Shown here: piece by piece, positions 36,404 to 46,066 of the stretch | Numbering within the stretch: position 1 is the stretch's first letter | How the letters are laid out: each line of letters begins with the position of its first letter | Source of the DNA: Pontibacter sp. FD36 | GTDB lineage: Bacteria > Bacteroidota > Bacteroidia > Cytophagales > Hymenobacteraceae | DNA: 64,000 nucleotides | Assembly: GCF_015686655.1 (NCBI RefSeq) | Contig: NZ_JADPMP010000010.1 | Span: 62,001-126,000 of the forward strand | Reading direction: 5' to 3' | Translations under genes and position numbers: made by a program | Notes under the pieces: model-generated | Told to the model about the DNA's origin: nothing | Databases searched by the model: none | Seen by the model: only the letters and a program-made list of their open reading frames with translations

Positions 36404-37579
36404 ATGCGAATTTTATTTTACTGCCTCACATTCTATCCTGAAAACTCTGGTTACTCTAATGCTTTTCAGAATCTTGTCAAAGCTATTACAAACTATTACC
36501 CTGAAGTACAGATCGATTTAGTAACACCGAATAACTTAGGAGATAAAGCTGAGTTTTCAGCCCCTAACGTGAATGTGATCAGGTTAAACTATAAGCTTAC
36601 AAAAAATAAGCTTGGTTTCTTTTTAAACAGCTACCTGTTTGCAAAGCAATTCAATCAGCTGTTCTTAAAACAGAATTATGATCTAGCCTTTGTTGAAACC
36701 TTTGAAGATTATGTATTTCTGAGTAACCTACATCGAAATGTTTACAAGAAACTATTGGTAAGGGTTCACTCTACATTCGAGACAGAATACATGGTTTACT
36801 TCCCTAATTTTAAATATAAGTTAGGAAAATATATTTTAAAGAATTTTGTATTCAACAAAGTAAAGTACGTTGCATCTACAAATAACTTCCACATAGACTT
36901 TATCAAAACTCACTACTTAGATAACAACTTATACCATATAGCCCATAAAGGCTATTTTACACTTCCGAATACGATGCCAATGGTAGCGGGTGATACTCAA
37001 GGTGATAGTATCCCAGTTGGAAAGCTGAAGTTTTTTACACTAGGTAGAATGGACGAAGGCGGTTATCTGCAGAAGGGATTTGACGATTTGCTCAATGCAT
37101 TAATCCTTATAAAGGATAAAGTGAGAGATAAAATAGAAGTAAAAATAGTTGGTAAAGGAGATTACCAGGCGAAACTTAAATCAAAGGCTAAAGAAAACAA
37201 TCTAAGTTTTATACAATTTATTGACGGTTTTACGCATCATGAAACATTGGAACAGCTGATAGCTTCTGATGTAGTCATACTACCGTCGCGGTATGAAGGC
37301 CTGTCGATGTTTGCCTTAGAAGCTATTGCAACATCTAATGCCGTACTGTTTTCTAATACAGGTGGATTGATCGATCTGGTCGAAAACAATGGGTTTCTGT
37401 TTGAGCCACAGAACGTAGAAGACATGGCTTGCAAAATTGAAAAATTGGTTTTCTCATCCCCGGTAGCTTTAGCAGAGATGAAAAGAAATTCTGTTAATGT
37501 ATTCACAGCAAAGTTTTCGGAGAAAGCAACCGCAGACAAATTCTATAATATTCTTAAGATAGTTAAAGCTGATAATTAA
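36404..37579 (+). CDS. GT4-type glycosyltransferase
   Basis: The 391-residue GT-B protein has an N-terminal acceptor domain (YCLTFYPENSGYSNAFQNLV) and a C-terminal donor domain with FTLGRMDEGGYLQKGFDDLL and the E-x7-E-like motif PSRYEGLSMFALEAIATS. It has no membrane helix and should act at the cytoplasmic face. Its TAA overlaps the ATG of the next gene. The sugar added is unknown. Confidence 0.9.
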   Translation: MRILFYCLTFYPENSGYSNAFQNLVKAITNYYPEVQIDLVTPNNLGDKAEFSAPNVNVIRLNYKLTKNKLGFFLNSYLFAKQFNQLFLKQNYDLAFVETFEDYVFLSNLHRNVYKKLLVRVHSTFETEYMVYFPNFKYKLGKYILKNFVFNKVKYVASTNNFHIDFIKTHYLDNNLYHIAHKGYFTLPNTMPMVAGDTQGDSIPVGKLKFFTLGRMDEGGYLQKGFDDLLNALILIKDKVRDKIEVKIVGKGDYQAKLKSKAKENNLSFIQFIDGFTHHETLEQLIASDVVILPSRYEGLSMFALEAIATSNAVLFSNTGGLIDLVENNGFLFEPQNVEDMACKIEKLVFSSPVALAEMKRNSVNVFTAKFSEKATADKFYNILKIVKADN

Positions 37580-39483
37580 TGTGTGGAATTACGGGGTTTT
37601 GTGATTTTACCTCCAGGTCAGGTATAGAACATTTAAAACTAATGACCAATGCTTTGGAACATCGGGGACCAGATGACTCCGGCATCAAAGTATGGGGTAA
37701 TGATAACAGCAGTGTTGGATTTGGCCATAGGAGATTGTCTATTCTGGACTTGTCCATGAATGGCCATCAGCCGATGCTCAGCCTAAATAGTCAGTTTGCT
37801 ATTGTCTACAACGGTGAAGTTTACAATTTCGCGGATATAAGAAAGGAACTTCAGCAACTAGGTTATCAATTTAATTCTAATTCTGATACAGAAGTTATTT
37901 TAAATGCATTTATAGCCTGGGGAATAGATTCAGTTCATAAGTTCATAGGCATGTTCGCCTATGCTATTTATGATATCCAGAACCAGCTTATTCACATCGT
38001 ACGTGATAGAGCTGGTGTCAAGCCGCTTTATTATTATTTTCATGAAGGGCTTTTTCTCTTTTCGTCTGAATTAAAGGCTTTCTATAAACACACAGCTTTC
38101 CAGAAACAAATAGATTATGATAGTGTAGGCAATTTCCTTCAATATGGATACATCCCTACCCCTTATACGATTTTCCAAAATACGCATAAGCTAAAGCCAG
38201 GTCATTCCCTTACCATTGATTTAAGAACTCAGCAAATTAATGACAAGCCTTATTGGGACCTATCCCAATTCTACGGTGCAAATACTGGAATTTCGATAGA
38301 GCAGGCTATTGAAGAAATAGAACCCTTACTTATTTCCGCCTGCAATTACAGAATGGTATCGGATGTCCCGGTAGGTGTTTTCCTGAGCGGTGGATATGAC
38401 AGCACATTAGTTACGGCACTTATTCAGGCTAACCAGTCTCAAAAGCTGAAGACTTTTTGTATTGGATTCGATGACAAGCAATTTAACGAAGCAAAGTATG
38501 CAAGGGAGGTAGCCAATCATTTGGGGACAGACCACACAGAATATAATTGCACTCCAGACGATTTGCTGAACATTGTGCCTGATTTGCCCTACATATATGA
38601 TGAGCCATTTGGAGATAGCTCAGCGGTGCCAACTATTTTGGTTAGCAGAATTGCTCAGAAACATGTATCTGTCGTGTTATCTGCCGATGCAGGCGACGAG
38701 GTTTTTGCTGGATATGGAAAGTACTCAACCTTCCTTTCAATCTACCAGAAGTATAATAATATTCCAAGCTATGCAAAAAAGGCACTATCCAGGATATTAG
38801 AAACTAATATCCACAGAGGACTGGACTTTTTGAATATCTATAACCTCGAAACGCGTGTCGCAAAAACGAAAGAACTTTTCTCAAATCAGGATATTAATGC
38901 TTACTTCAATGTCCTAAGCCAGTTCTTCTCCACAGAAGAAATCACTTTACTTTTAAAGGGCTCTTACAATTCCGGAAGGAGTACATTCTTCAATTCGGGC
39001 AGAAATAGTATAGGAGGTGATGATATGAACTCACTCCTATTGACAGATTTCAGAACCTTTTTGCTAGACGACATTTTAACTAAAGTTGACAGGGCAACTA
39101 TGTCGGTTAGCATTGAAGGTCGTGAACCATTGTTAGATCATCGCATAGCTGAGTATGTGGCAAAGCTACCTTCTTCCTATAAAATTAAGGATGGAGTTTC
39201 AAAATACATGCTTAAAGAAATAGTGCACAAGTATGTGCCATCAACGATAATGAATCGTCCTAAGATGGGATTCAGTATACCATTATCTAAATGGCTGAAT
39301 GCTGATCTGAAGCCAATGGTGATGGACTACTTTAGCCCGGACTATATCAAATCTCAAGGTATTTTTGACCCTATGAGATTTAACAGCATAAGAGATCAGT
39401 ATGTTAAAGAGAAAAAATATAACCCACAGAAAATGTGGTTTATATTGATGTTTCAGATGTGGCATGAGAAATGGATGAATTAG
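37579..39483 (+). CDS. asnB: AsnB-type glutamine-dependent amidotransferase
   Basis: The 634 residues comprise an N-terminal glutamine amidohydrolase domain with Cys2 as nucleophile (MCGITGF) and a synthetase domain with PP-loop SGGYDS (270-275) and GREPLLDHRIAEYVAKLP. It is annotated as asparagine synthase by homology. Within a glycan operon such proteins often amidate uronic acids, which is the better guess here. It is translationally coupled to the upstream glycosyltransferase (TAATG). Confidence 0.92.
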   Translation: MCGITGFCDFTSRSGIEHLKLMTNALEHRGPDDSGIKVWGNDNSSVGFGHRRLSILDLSMNGHQPMLSLNSQFAIVYNGEVYNFADIRKELQQLGYQFNSNSDTEVILNAFIAWGIDSVHKFIGMFAYAIYDIQNQLIHIVRDRAGVKPLYYYFHEGLFLFSSELKAFYKHTAFQKQIDYDSVGNFLQYGYIPTPYTIFQNTHKLKPGHSLTIDLRTQQINDKPYWDLSQFYGANTGISIEQAIEEIEPLLISACNYRMVSDVPVGVFLSGGYDSTLVTALIQANQSQKLKTFCIGFDDKQFNEAKYAREVANHLGTDHTEYNCTPDDLLNIVPDLPYIYDEPFGDSSAVPTILVSRIAQKHVSVVLSADAGDEVFAGYGKYSTFLSIYQKYNNIPSYAKKALSRILETNIHRGLDFLNIYNLETRVAKTKELFSNQDINAYFNVLSQFFSTEEITLLLKGSYNSGRSTFFNSGRNSIGGDDMNSLLLTDFRTFLLDDILTKVDRATMSVSIEGREPLLDHRIAEYVAKLPSSYKIKDGVSKYMLKEIVHKYVPSTIMNRPKMGFSIPLSKWLNADLKPMVMDYFSPDYIKSQGIFDPMRFNSIRDQYVKEKKYNPQKMWFILMFQMWHEKWMN

Positions 39484-39489
39484 AGCTAC

Positions 39490-40590
39490 ATGAGAATCAA
39501 TATTTTTTTCATTATCCCCTCCTTGCATGGTGGTGGATCTGAGCGATTTGTTACGCATCTGGTAAAGAATCTGAATGCAGTTAAATTTAATATAACACTG
39601 GTATTAGTTAGAAAAGAAGGTGTATTCTTAAGTGAGATTCCATCTCATGTCCGAATTTTGGATTTGAATCTTAGCAGGACAAGGTATGCTCCATTTAAAG
39701 TAATAAAACTGATCTGGCGGCATAAACCGGATATTGTATTCTCTACTCTCGGTCATTTAAATCTAGTCATTGCAGGAATAAGGCATGTTCTCCCAAAATC
39801 AACTAAATTTATTGCCAGAGAATCAAGCACAGTAAGTGTACACAACAAAAATGAGGTATATCCAGCCTTATTTGATTTTCTGTTCAGAACAGTCTATAGA
39901 TCATTTGATAAAATTGTGTGTCAATCCCGATACATGCAGCATGATCTACTAAAGAATTATAATATACCTGTTGAGAAAACGATAGTTATCAATAACCCAA
40001 TAGATGAGGACTATATCCGTTTCAAGGCAGGCATGGCTAGCACACCGTTTCCGGCGGACAAAATAAATTTTGTGGCGGTTGGAAGGCTGTCCAAAGAAAA
40101 GGGGTTTGATAGACTAATAGAATCATTCAAGATTATTCGGGATAAAAGCATACACTTAAACATTATTGGGGACGGTGTGGATAAAGTAAAGCTGCAACAA
40201 TATGTGGCAGCAGCAGGGCTCGGTGAGAGCATTTCGTTTTTAGGTTTTCAGAGTAATCCATACCCGTATATGGAATCTGCCAAGGCTCTTATTCAAACAT
40301 CATACTATGAAGGCTTTCCGAATGTAATAATAGAAGCAAATGCTTGCGGCACACCGGTAATTGGATTCAAAAGCCCAGGGGGTATTGCCGAAATTGTTGA
40401 CAATATCAAAAGCGGATGGCTGATTGAGGACGGCAATTTGGCTGAATTAGCTAATAAGATACAGGAAGTAGCCTATATTAAATTTGATCCGGAATCTGCA
40501 AAGAGTTATACATCAGCCAGATTCTCTTTAAAGAAAATAATCGGCGAATACGAACAGTTGTTCATCAGCATTCTTAACAGGAAAGCATAA
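39490..40590 (+). CDS. GT4-type glycosyltransferase
   Basis: The 366 residues open with FFIIPSLHGGGSERFVTHLV, the GGG acceptor loop of GT4 enzymes, and contain AVGRLSKEKGFDRLIESF and the donor-site motif SYYEGFPNVIIEANACGTPV. A soluble, cytoplasmic enzyme is expected. It lies between asnB and the first polymerase-like gene with gaps of about 10 bases or less. Confidence 0.93.
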   Translation: MRINIFFIIPSLHGGGSERFVTHLVKNLNAVKFNITLVLVRKEGVFLSEIPSHVRILDLNLSRTRYAPFKVIKLIWRHKPDIVFSTLGHLNLVIAGIRHVLPKSTKFIARESSTVSVHNKNEVYPALFDFLFRTVYRSFDKIVCQSRYMQHDLLKNYNIPVEKTIVINNPIDEDYIRFKAGMASTPFPADKINFVAVGRLSKEKGFDRLIESFKIIRDKSIHLNIIGDGVDKVKLQQYVAAAGLGESISFLGFQSNPYPYMESAKALIQTSYYEGFPNVIIEANACGTPVIGFKSPGGIAEIVDNIKSGWLIEDGNLAELANKIQEVAYIKFDPESAKSYTSARFSLKKIIGEYEQLFISILNRKA

Positions 40591-40600
40591 GGATATATAG

Positions 40601-41920
40601 ATGAGAGTATCGTTAAATAATATACTATTTTATTCATTACTTACGCTCCCTATTTCTTTCAAAATCCAGTTTTATGAAGGGGTGTTTTTATACCCGCAGG
40701 AGATAATTATGGCTTTAGTTATTCTACTAATTGTCATTGTTGATTCAAAAAGATATTTGCATTTACCTAAATATATAAGTCCTTTCTTTTATTATTTAAT
40801 TTCGATTGGCATCATTGTACTATGCACTCTCATTTCATTCGCCAACTATATTGATATTTCTGGTCTGTTTAAATCTATTAAGTATGGGCTTTATATTGTA
40901 GCGATATGCCTTATTGCTAAAAATAACTTTTACTCGTTTGTCGATACATTTAATAAAATAGCATTCTTAAGTATTCTGTTCACTATATCCCTTTATGCTA
41001 TCCAGTGGTACAACTATCCAGGTAGCACTGGCGATTATTTCTCACTTACTACATGGGATGTAAACTACGTACCTTCTGGGTTATCAAATCTGAACTTAAG
41101 CCTTTCTGATTTCACTTTTTCCCGGTCGGCTGGTAATCATGGTATTTATGGGTCTTACTTAGTCCTTGTATACATCCTCAATATTCACATTTTAGTTTCT
41201 GAAAATATAAAGGAGAATAAGTTTAGTTTGATTTTAGTAATATTAGCGGTTTTCAATTTACTCCTATTAACCTCAAGGGAGTCTATATTGATTTTTGTGC
41301 TGGTTAATGCAGCCTTTTTTCTAAAAGATTTGCTTCGTCTCAGGATAAAAAAAATATACTTCTACTTTTTTATAGCGCTTTCGGTATTCCTGATCGTAAT
41401 CATCTCAAAAGGCGTCAATTTGGGTCTTATTAATAAGATACAGTATACAATTGAATCATTTTCAACCTCTGGAGGGGAGCAGAATCTGAACCTTAGGTTC
41501 AATGTATGGGTATTAATTCTGCTTTCTTATCTGTTGTTCCCATTACACCTTTTAATAGGCTATGGTTATAATGAACCTAATTTTATAGATTACCTGGAAC
41601 AGACAAATGCGGAATTAGCTCACTTTCAGCATTTTGCCACCGTTCCTGAAAGTTTGTTCTTTGTAATGCTAGCATATGGAGGCATTCTTGCGCTAATATC
41701 CATTTGCCTTTTTTTCTTAACCATTTTGCTTAAAACCTTTAATCTGCGTAAATTTTCTCCCCTTCATACACTTTTCTTTTATTTTGTGATAGGACTGCTT
41801 ATAACTAATAATACTGGAGCATCTCTTATGTCGGATTTACTTCTGGCACAGTTTTCTCTTTTTTATATTTTCATCAACAAGACTTATGAGCAAGATAAAG
41901 CTGTTGCTTATAACCGTTAG
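40601..41920 (+). CDS. O-antigen polymerase-like (Wzy) membrane protein
   Basis: The 439-residue protein is very hydrophobic, with about 11 helices and a large extracytoplasmic loop (about residues 130-185 and again near 310-350). This fits Wzy-type polymerases, which are conserved in topology but not in sequence. Its end overlaps the next glycosyltransferase by 35 bases. It is strongly AT-rich. Confidence 0.78.
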   Translation: MRVSLNNILFYSLLTLPISFKIQFYEGVFLYPQEIIMALVILLIVIVDSKRYLHLPKYISPFFYYLISIGIIVLCTLISFANYIDISGLFKSIKYGLYIVAICLIAKNNFYSFVDTFNKIAFLSILFTISLYAIQWYNYPGSTGDYFSLTTWDVNYVPSGLSNLNLSLSDFTFSRSAGNHGIYGSYLVLVYILNIHILVSENIKENKFSLILVILAVFNLLLLTSRESILIFVLVNAAFFLKDLLRLRIKKIYFYFFIALSVFLIVIISKGVNLGLINKIQYTIESFSTSGGEQNLNLRFNVWVLILLSYLLFPLHLLIGYGYNEPNFIDYLEQTNAELAHFQHFATVPESLFFVMLAYGGILALISICLFFLTILLKTFNLRKFSPLHTLFFYFVIGLLITNNTGASLMSDLLLAQFSLFYIFINKTYEQDKAVAYNR

Positions 41921-42971
41921 GGCAGATTACGGTGGAGGGCCGCGCCACGTAGATTTACTTATAAATAATATTTCTGCTGACTTTAAAGTACATGTGGCCT
42001 GTCCCGATGATAAGCCCTATTACGGCTTATGGCAGCGAAATCAGCATGTTAATGGTATTTTCAATCTACCCCATCGTAAGTTTAAAACGAGCGCGCTTTT
42101 AGCTCTATCTAAATTTATAAAAGAAAATAGTATCTCCGTTGTCCACTCACATGGGAAAGGAGCAGGCGTTTACTCTCGATTTCTGAAAATACTAAACCCT
42201 GCACTAAAAGTAGTTCATACCTTCCACGGCGTGCATACACAGGAGTATGGCAAAGTAGCCAAGATGCTTTACTACGGCTATGAAAATGCAGCCAAACACC
42301 TGACAGACAAGTTCATCAATGTGTCTTATGGAGAAGGGGATATTTGCGTTACAGGTGGGTTTTGCCAAAAGGAGAAGCAGACAACGATTTACAACGGCGT
42401 TCCTGATCTTTCTACACTCACAAAAGCGAATGGAAAGAGCTCAGCAGAGACATTTGAAGTAGTCTCTATCTCCAGGTTTGACTTTTCAAAGCATATGCAG
42501 CTAGCTTTGAAAATTGCTGCCCTACTTCACGATCATAAGCACATTAAGTTTATCTGGGTTGGCGATGGTCCGGACAAGCTAAGCTTGGAGAAACAGGCGG
42601 AATCGGATGGGTTAACTAATATTGTATTTACCGGTTTTACTGATAATCCCGAGAAATATTTACAATCAGCTAAACTATACCTGTCTACCTCTAGATGGGA
42701 AGGTCTACCACTCTCTTTGGTGGAAGCAGCATCATTGAGTATTCCGATCGTGGCTACTAATGTGACAGGCAATAATGAAGTGGTTCAACATGGTGTAAAC
42801 GGTTTTTTGTACCAATCAGATTCTCCTCAGGATGCAGCAGATGCTATTATAAAGCTGATTCAGAATCAAGCGCTACTTGATGAATTTTCGAATAATTCCC
42901 GAAGAATATATGAAGATAAGTTCACGGTTGATTTGATGGTGAATAAAACTGAACTGGTGTATAAAACCTAA
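41886..42971 (+). CDS. GT4-type glycosyltransferase
   Basis: The 361 residues start LLLITVRADYGGGPRHVDLL and include VVHTFHGVHTQEYG, then VSISRFDFSKHMQLALKIAA and the donor motif TSRWEGLPLSLVEAASLSIP. GT-B fold, cytoplasmic. The start overlaps the polymerase-like gene, so translation is coupled. Confidence 0.92.
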   Translation: MSKIKLLLITVRADYGGGPRHVDLLINNISADFKVHVACPDDKPYYGLWQRNQHVNGIFNLPHRKFKTSALLALSKFIKENSISVVHSHGKGAGVYSRFLKILNPALKVVHTFHGVHTQEYGKVAKMLYYGYENAAKHLTDKFINVSYGEGDICVTGGFCQKEKQTTIYNGVPDLSTLTKANGKSSAETFEVVSISRFDFSKHMQLALKIAALLHDHKHIKFIWVGDGPDKLSLEKQAESDGLTNIVFTGFTDNPEKYLQSAKLYLSTSRWEGLPLSLVEAASLSIPIVATNVTGNNEVVQHGVNGFLYQSDSPQDAADAIIKLIQNQALLDEFSNNSRRIYEDKFTVDLMVNKTELVYKT

Positions 42972-43019
42972 TTAGTTTCAATTTACTGCCGATGTAGTTA
43001 TATTGCCAAACTTATCAAA

Positions 43020-43733
43020 ATGATTACTATGATAGACAGAGACTTAAATTATGGCAGGCACATCATCAAAAGCTATCTGTCTTCAGAAGGTGTTGGTCCT
43101 AAGACTGTATTAGATTTAGGCGCTGGTCAGGGAGCTGATTTGCTGATTGCACGACATGCAAACCCTGAAGCGACATTACACGCTGTCGAGTGCTATGGCC
43201 CCTACATAGAAAGTTTAAAATCGAAAAATATAGAGGTTCATTCATTGAACATTGAATGTGATTCACTACCGTTTGAAGACCAGTCTATCGATATAGTGAT
43301 TGCAAACCAGATATTGGAACATACGAAGGAAATCTTCTGGATATTCCATGAAGTAACAAGAGTCCTAAAACCTGGTGGCAAATTTATAGTGGGGGTTCCT
43401 AACTTGGCATCATTTCACAATAGACTTATGCTATTATTTGGCTCCCAACCGACTAGTTTAAAGAACAATAGCGCTCATGTGAGAGGTTATACTTTACCTG
43501 ATCTAAAAAGATTTGTACATTCTTGTTTCCCGAATGGGTATAAGATTTCTAAATTTGCCGGGAGCAATTTTTATCCTTTTCCTCCAATGCTGGCTCGGCC
43601 ATTAGCGAGTCTCCTACCTAGTATGGCATGGGCGATTTTTCTAATGCTGGAAAAAAAGAATACTTACACCAATGAGTTTCTGAATTATCCGATAACGGAG
43701 AGGCTGGAAACTAACTTCTATTTAGGCAAATAG
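43020..43733 (+). CDS. Class I SAM-dependent methyltransferase
   Basis: The 237-residue protein has motif I TVLDLGAGQGADLLI and a later DIVIANQILEHTKEIFWIFH with VLKPGGKFIVGVPN, typical of type-11 methyltransferases. In this setting it may O-methylate a sugar. The C-terminal half has a hydrophobic segment (PLASLLPSMAWAIFLML) that may be membrane-associated. ATG at residue 4 is an alternative start. Its TAG overlaps the GTG of the next gene. Confidence 0.88.
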   Translation: MITMIDRDLNYGRHIIKSYLSSEGVGPKTVLDLGAGQGADLLIARHANPEATLHAVECYGPYIESLKSKNIEVHSLNIECDSLPFEDQSIDIVIANQILEHTKEIFWIFHEVTRVLKPGGKFIVGVPNLASFHNRLMLLFGSQPTSLKNNSAHVRGYTLPDLKRFVHSCFPNGYKISKFAGSNFYPFPPMLARPLASLLPSMAWAIFLMLEKKNTYTNEFLNYPITERLETNFYLGK

Positions 43734-44845
43734 TGAAAACAGCTATAGTACATGATTGGATTCCATTAATGGGGGGAGCCGAAAAAGTATTGGAAGAAAT
43801 TCACCGTTCTTATCCGGGGAACATCTATACTTTAATGAAAAACGAGGACGCTATTAAAGGCACTTATTTCAGCAATTGTACTATCAATACCTCTTTCATC
43901 CAAAGATTACCTTTCTCCAAGAATAAATATAGAAGCTATTTGCCATTATTTCCAATGGCGGTAGAGCAGTTCAACCTTACTGGGTATGACTTGGTCATAT
44001 CCTCTTCTTATGCAGTTGCGAAGGGCGCTCTGACGAATTCAAATCAGCTCCACATTTGCTACTGCCACTCCCCTATTCGTTATGCCTGGGATCTTTATCA
44101 TCAATACCTGGAGGAAGCAAACTTAAAGAAAGGTATCAAGGGGATAATTGCAAAATCTGTTCTCCATTATATAAGGTTATGGGATGCGTCAACTATTAAC
44201 CGAGTAGACCATTTCATTGCTAACTCGAACTACATTGCAAGGCGGATTAAGAAAGTTTATAATAGGGAGGCTACTGTCATTTACCCTCCAGTTGACGTGG
44301 ATAATTTCAGTCTTTGTGTAAACAAGGAAGATTTCTATATGACCGCTTCACGTATGGTATCATACAAGAGAATAGATCTGATAGTAGAAGCCTTCTCAAA
44401 AATGCCAGACAAGAAGCTGATTGTAATAGGTGAAGGTCCTGATTTTAATAAGATTAAAGCGAAAGCAGGCAATAATATTATAATGTTAGGTTACCAGCCT
44501 TACGATGTGCTTAAAGACCACATGCAACGTGCTAAAGCATTTGTCTTTGCAGCCGAAGAGGATTTTGGTATTACACCTGTCGAGGCACAAGCCTGTGGTA
44601 CTCCGGTGATAGCCTTCGGAAAAGGTGGCACCTTGGAAACAGTTAAACTTGAGACAGGTGTGTTTTTCTATTCCCAAGAATGCGATAGTATCATAAAGGC
44701 TGTAGACGAGTTTGAATCCCGAGCTCACATTTTTGATAGTTATGTAATAAGGGCAAATGCGGAGAGGTTCAGCAGGCAAAACTTTGTTGCTAATTTCAAG
44801 TCCTTTATCAAGAGCAAGTACGATGAGTTTATACAACAGGATTAG
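43733..44845 (+). CDS. GT4-type glycosyltransferase (mannosyltransferase-like)
   Basis: The 370 residues start KTAIVHDWIPLMGGAEKVLE and contain ICYCHSPIRYAWDLYHQYLE and AAEEDFGITPVEAQACGTPV, a pattern common in WbaZ/MtfB-like mannosyl- or related transferases. The start is GTG at 43733. Donor specificity is a family-level guess. It overlaps the next gene by 23 bases. Confidence 0.92.
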   Translation: MKTAIVHDWIPLMGGAEKVLEEIHRSYPGNIYTLMKNEDAIKGTYFSNCTINTSFIQRLPFSKNKYRSYLPLFPMAVEQFNLTGYDLVISSSYAVAKGALTNSNQLHICYCHSPIRYAWDLYHQYLEEANLKKGIKGIIAKSVLHYIRLWDASTINRVDHFIANSNYIARRIKKVYNREATVIYPPVDVDNFSLCVNKEDFYMTASRMVSYKRIDLIVEAFSKMPDKKLIVIGEGPDFNKIKAKAGNNIIMLGYQPYDVLKDHMQRAKAFVFAAEEDFGITPVEAQACGTPVIAFGKGGTLETVKLETGVFFYSQECDSIIKAVDEFESRAHIFDSYVIRANAERFSRQNFVANFKSFIKSKYDEFIQQD

Positions 44846-46061
44846 TGGCGTAACACAAGGAGTGCGAGAAGACTACTTAGCACTACTAACTTATATTTAC
44901 GCTCTCCTGTTACCACTACCAAATAATTTAAAATCTCCTGCTCTTATCTTATTAGCCATCATATGGCTTATACAAGGTATAAAAACGGGATTTAACTTAA
45001 AGGATATTTTGAGAAACAGAGTTTTCCAATTATTCCTGCTTTTATACTTCCTCTACTTTATCTCATTTTTACTTAGTCCTAACAAAGAGTCATTGGATCT
45101 TCTTATACTCCAAACCTCTATTCCACTACTACCACTCATCTTTTATCAAAAATTAGAGCGAAAGGAGATTCGATATGCAGTACTCTGCTTTGCGGTTAGT
45201 ACCTTCTTTGTTTCAATTTGGGCATTGTATAAAACTTATACTGTCTACTTCAACTCATTTGATATCACTTATGAGAACCTGAAAACATTAAATTGGGCCT
45301 ATTTCTCATTCACCTTACCTATTTCCATAAACTTTCATGCCCCCTATTTTGGCCTATATGTTGGTACCGCTTTTGTTGTAACCCTTCATACCGTGTATCA
45401 AAGTGAATTAGCACGACTGCGGTGGCCTCTTAAAGTATTAATGATAATTGGAATCATATATTTTCTGATTTTTCTGGCAGTACTTTCATCACGGACAGCA
45501 TTATTTGCTACAATAGGTGTATCTTCTATAGTACTTACTGTTCACCTCATTCTCAAAAAAAAGATTTACCTAACTGTTGCTCTCGTTGTAATAGCTACAC
45601 TCTTTTCTTTAACAGCATACAATACAATTCCTTATTTATTTGCCAAAATGAGTAGTTCTGCTGGCCATAGTGAAAGGCAGATTTTATGGACTACAGCACT
45701 CTCAGTGATAAAGGAAAACCCTGTATGGGGAGTGACAACAGGCGAAAGAACTAAAATACTGCAGAACAAATACGAAGAAATTAATTTTGAATCAGGTATA
45801 GAAAATAACCTGAATGCCCATAATCAGTATCTGGATATCGCAGTTTCATTGGGTATACCTGGCTTGGTCGTTCTTATTTTGTGCTATTCGGCTATCATAC
45901 AATATGCTTCTTCACATCACAATGGGCTGCTACTGATGTTCATCTTAATCTTTTCGCTTTGCTCAGTTACAGAATCACTTCTTCATAGGCAATTCGGTGT
46001 AGTATTATTTTCGTTCTTCTGCGCTATATTTGTCTTTGCTGAAAAACCAAAGCCAAATTAA
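44823..46061 (+). CDS. O-antigen ligase/polymerase-family membrane protein
   Basis: From ATG at 44823 the protein has 412 residues and about 10-12 helices. A large periplasmic loop holds SSAGHSERQILWTTALSVIKENPVWGV and NLNAHNQYLDIAVSLGIPGL; the conserved HNQYLD is typical of the Wzy_C/O-antigen ligase (WaaL) group. It should join a finished glycan to its acceptor or polymerise it. The alternative start at 44757 lies inside the previous gene. Confidence 0.85.
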   Translation: MSLYNRISGVTQGVREDYLALLTYIYALLLPLPNNLKSPALILLAIIWLIQGIKTGFNLKDILRNRVFQLFLLLYFLYFISFLLSPNKESLDLLILQTSIPLLPLIFYQKLERKEIRYAVLCFAVSTFFVSIWALYKTYTVYFNSFDITYENLKTLNWAYFSFTLPISINFHAPYFGLYVGTAFVVTLHTVYQSELARLRWPLKVLMIIGIIYFLIFLAVLSSRTALFATIGVSSIVLTVHLILKKKIYLTVALVVIATLFSLTAYNTIPYLFAKMSSSAGHSERQILWTTALSVIKENPVWGVTTGERTKILQNKYEEINFESGIENNLNAHNQYLDIAVSLGIPGLVVLILCYSAIIQYASSHHNGLLLMFILIFSLCSVTESLLHRQFGVVLFSFFCAIFVFAEKPKPN

Positions 46062-46066
46062 TTTAA

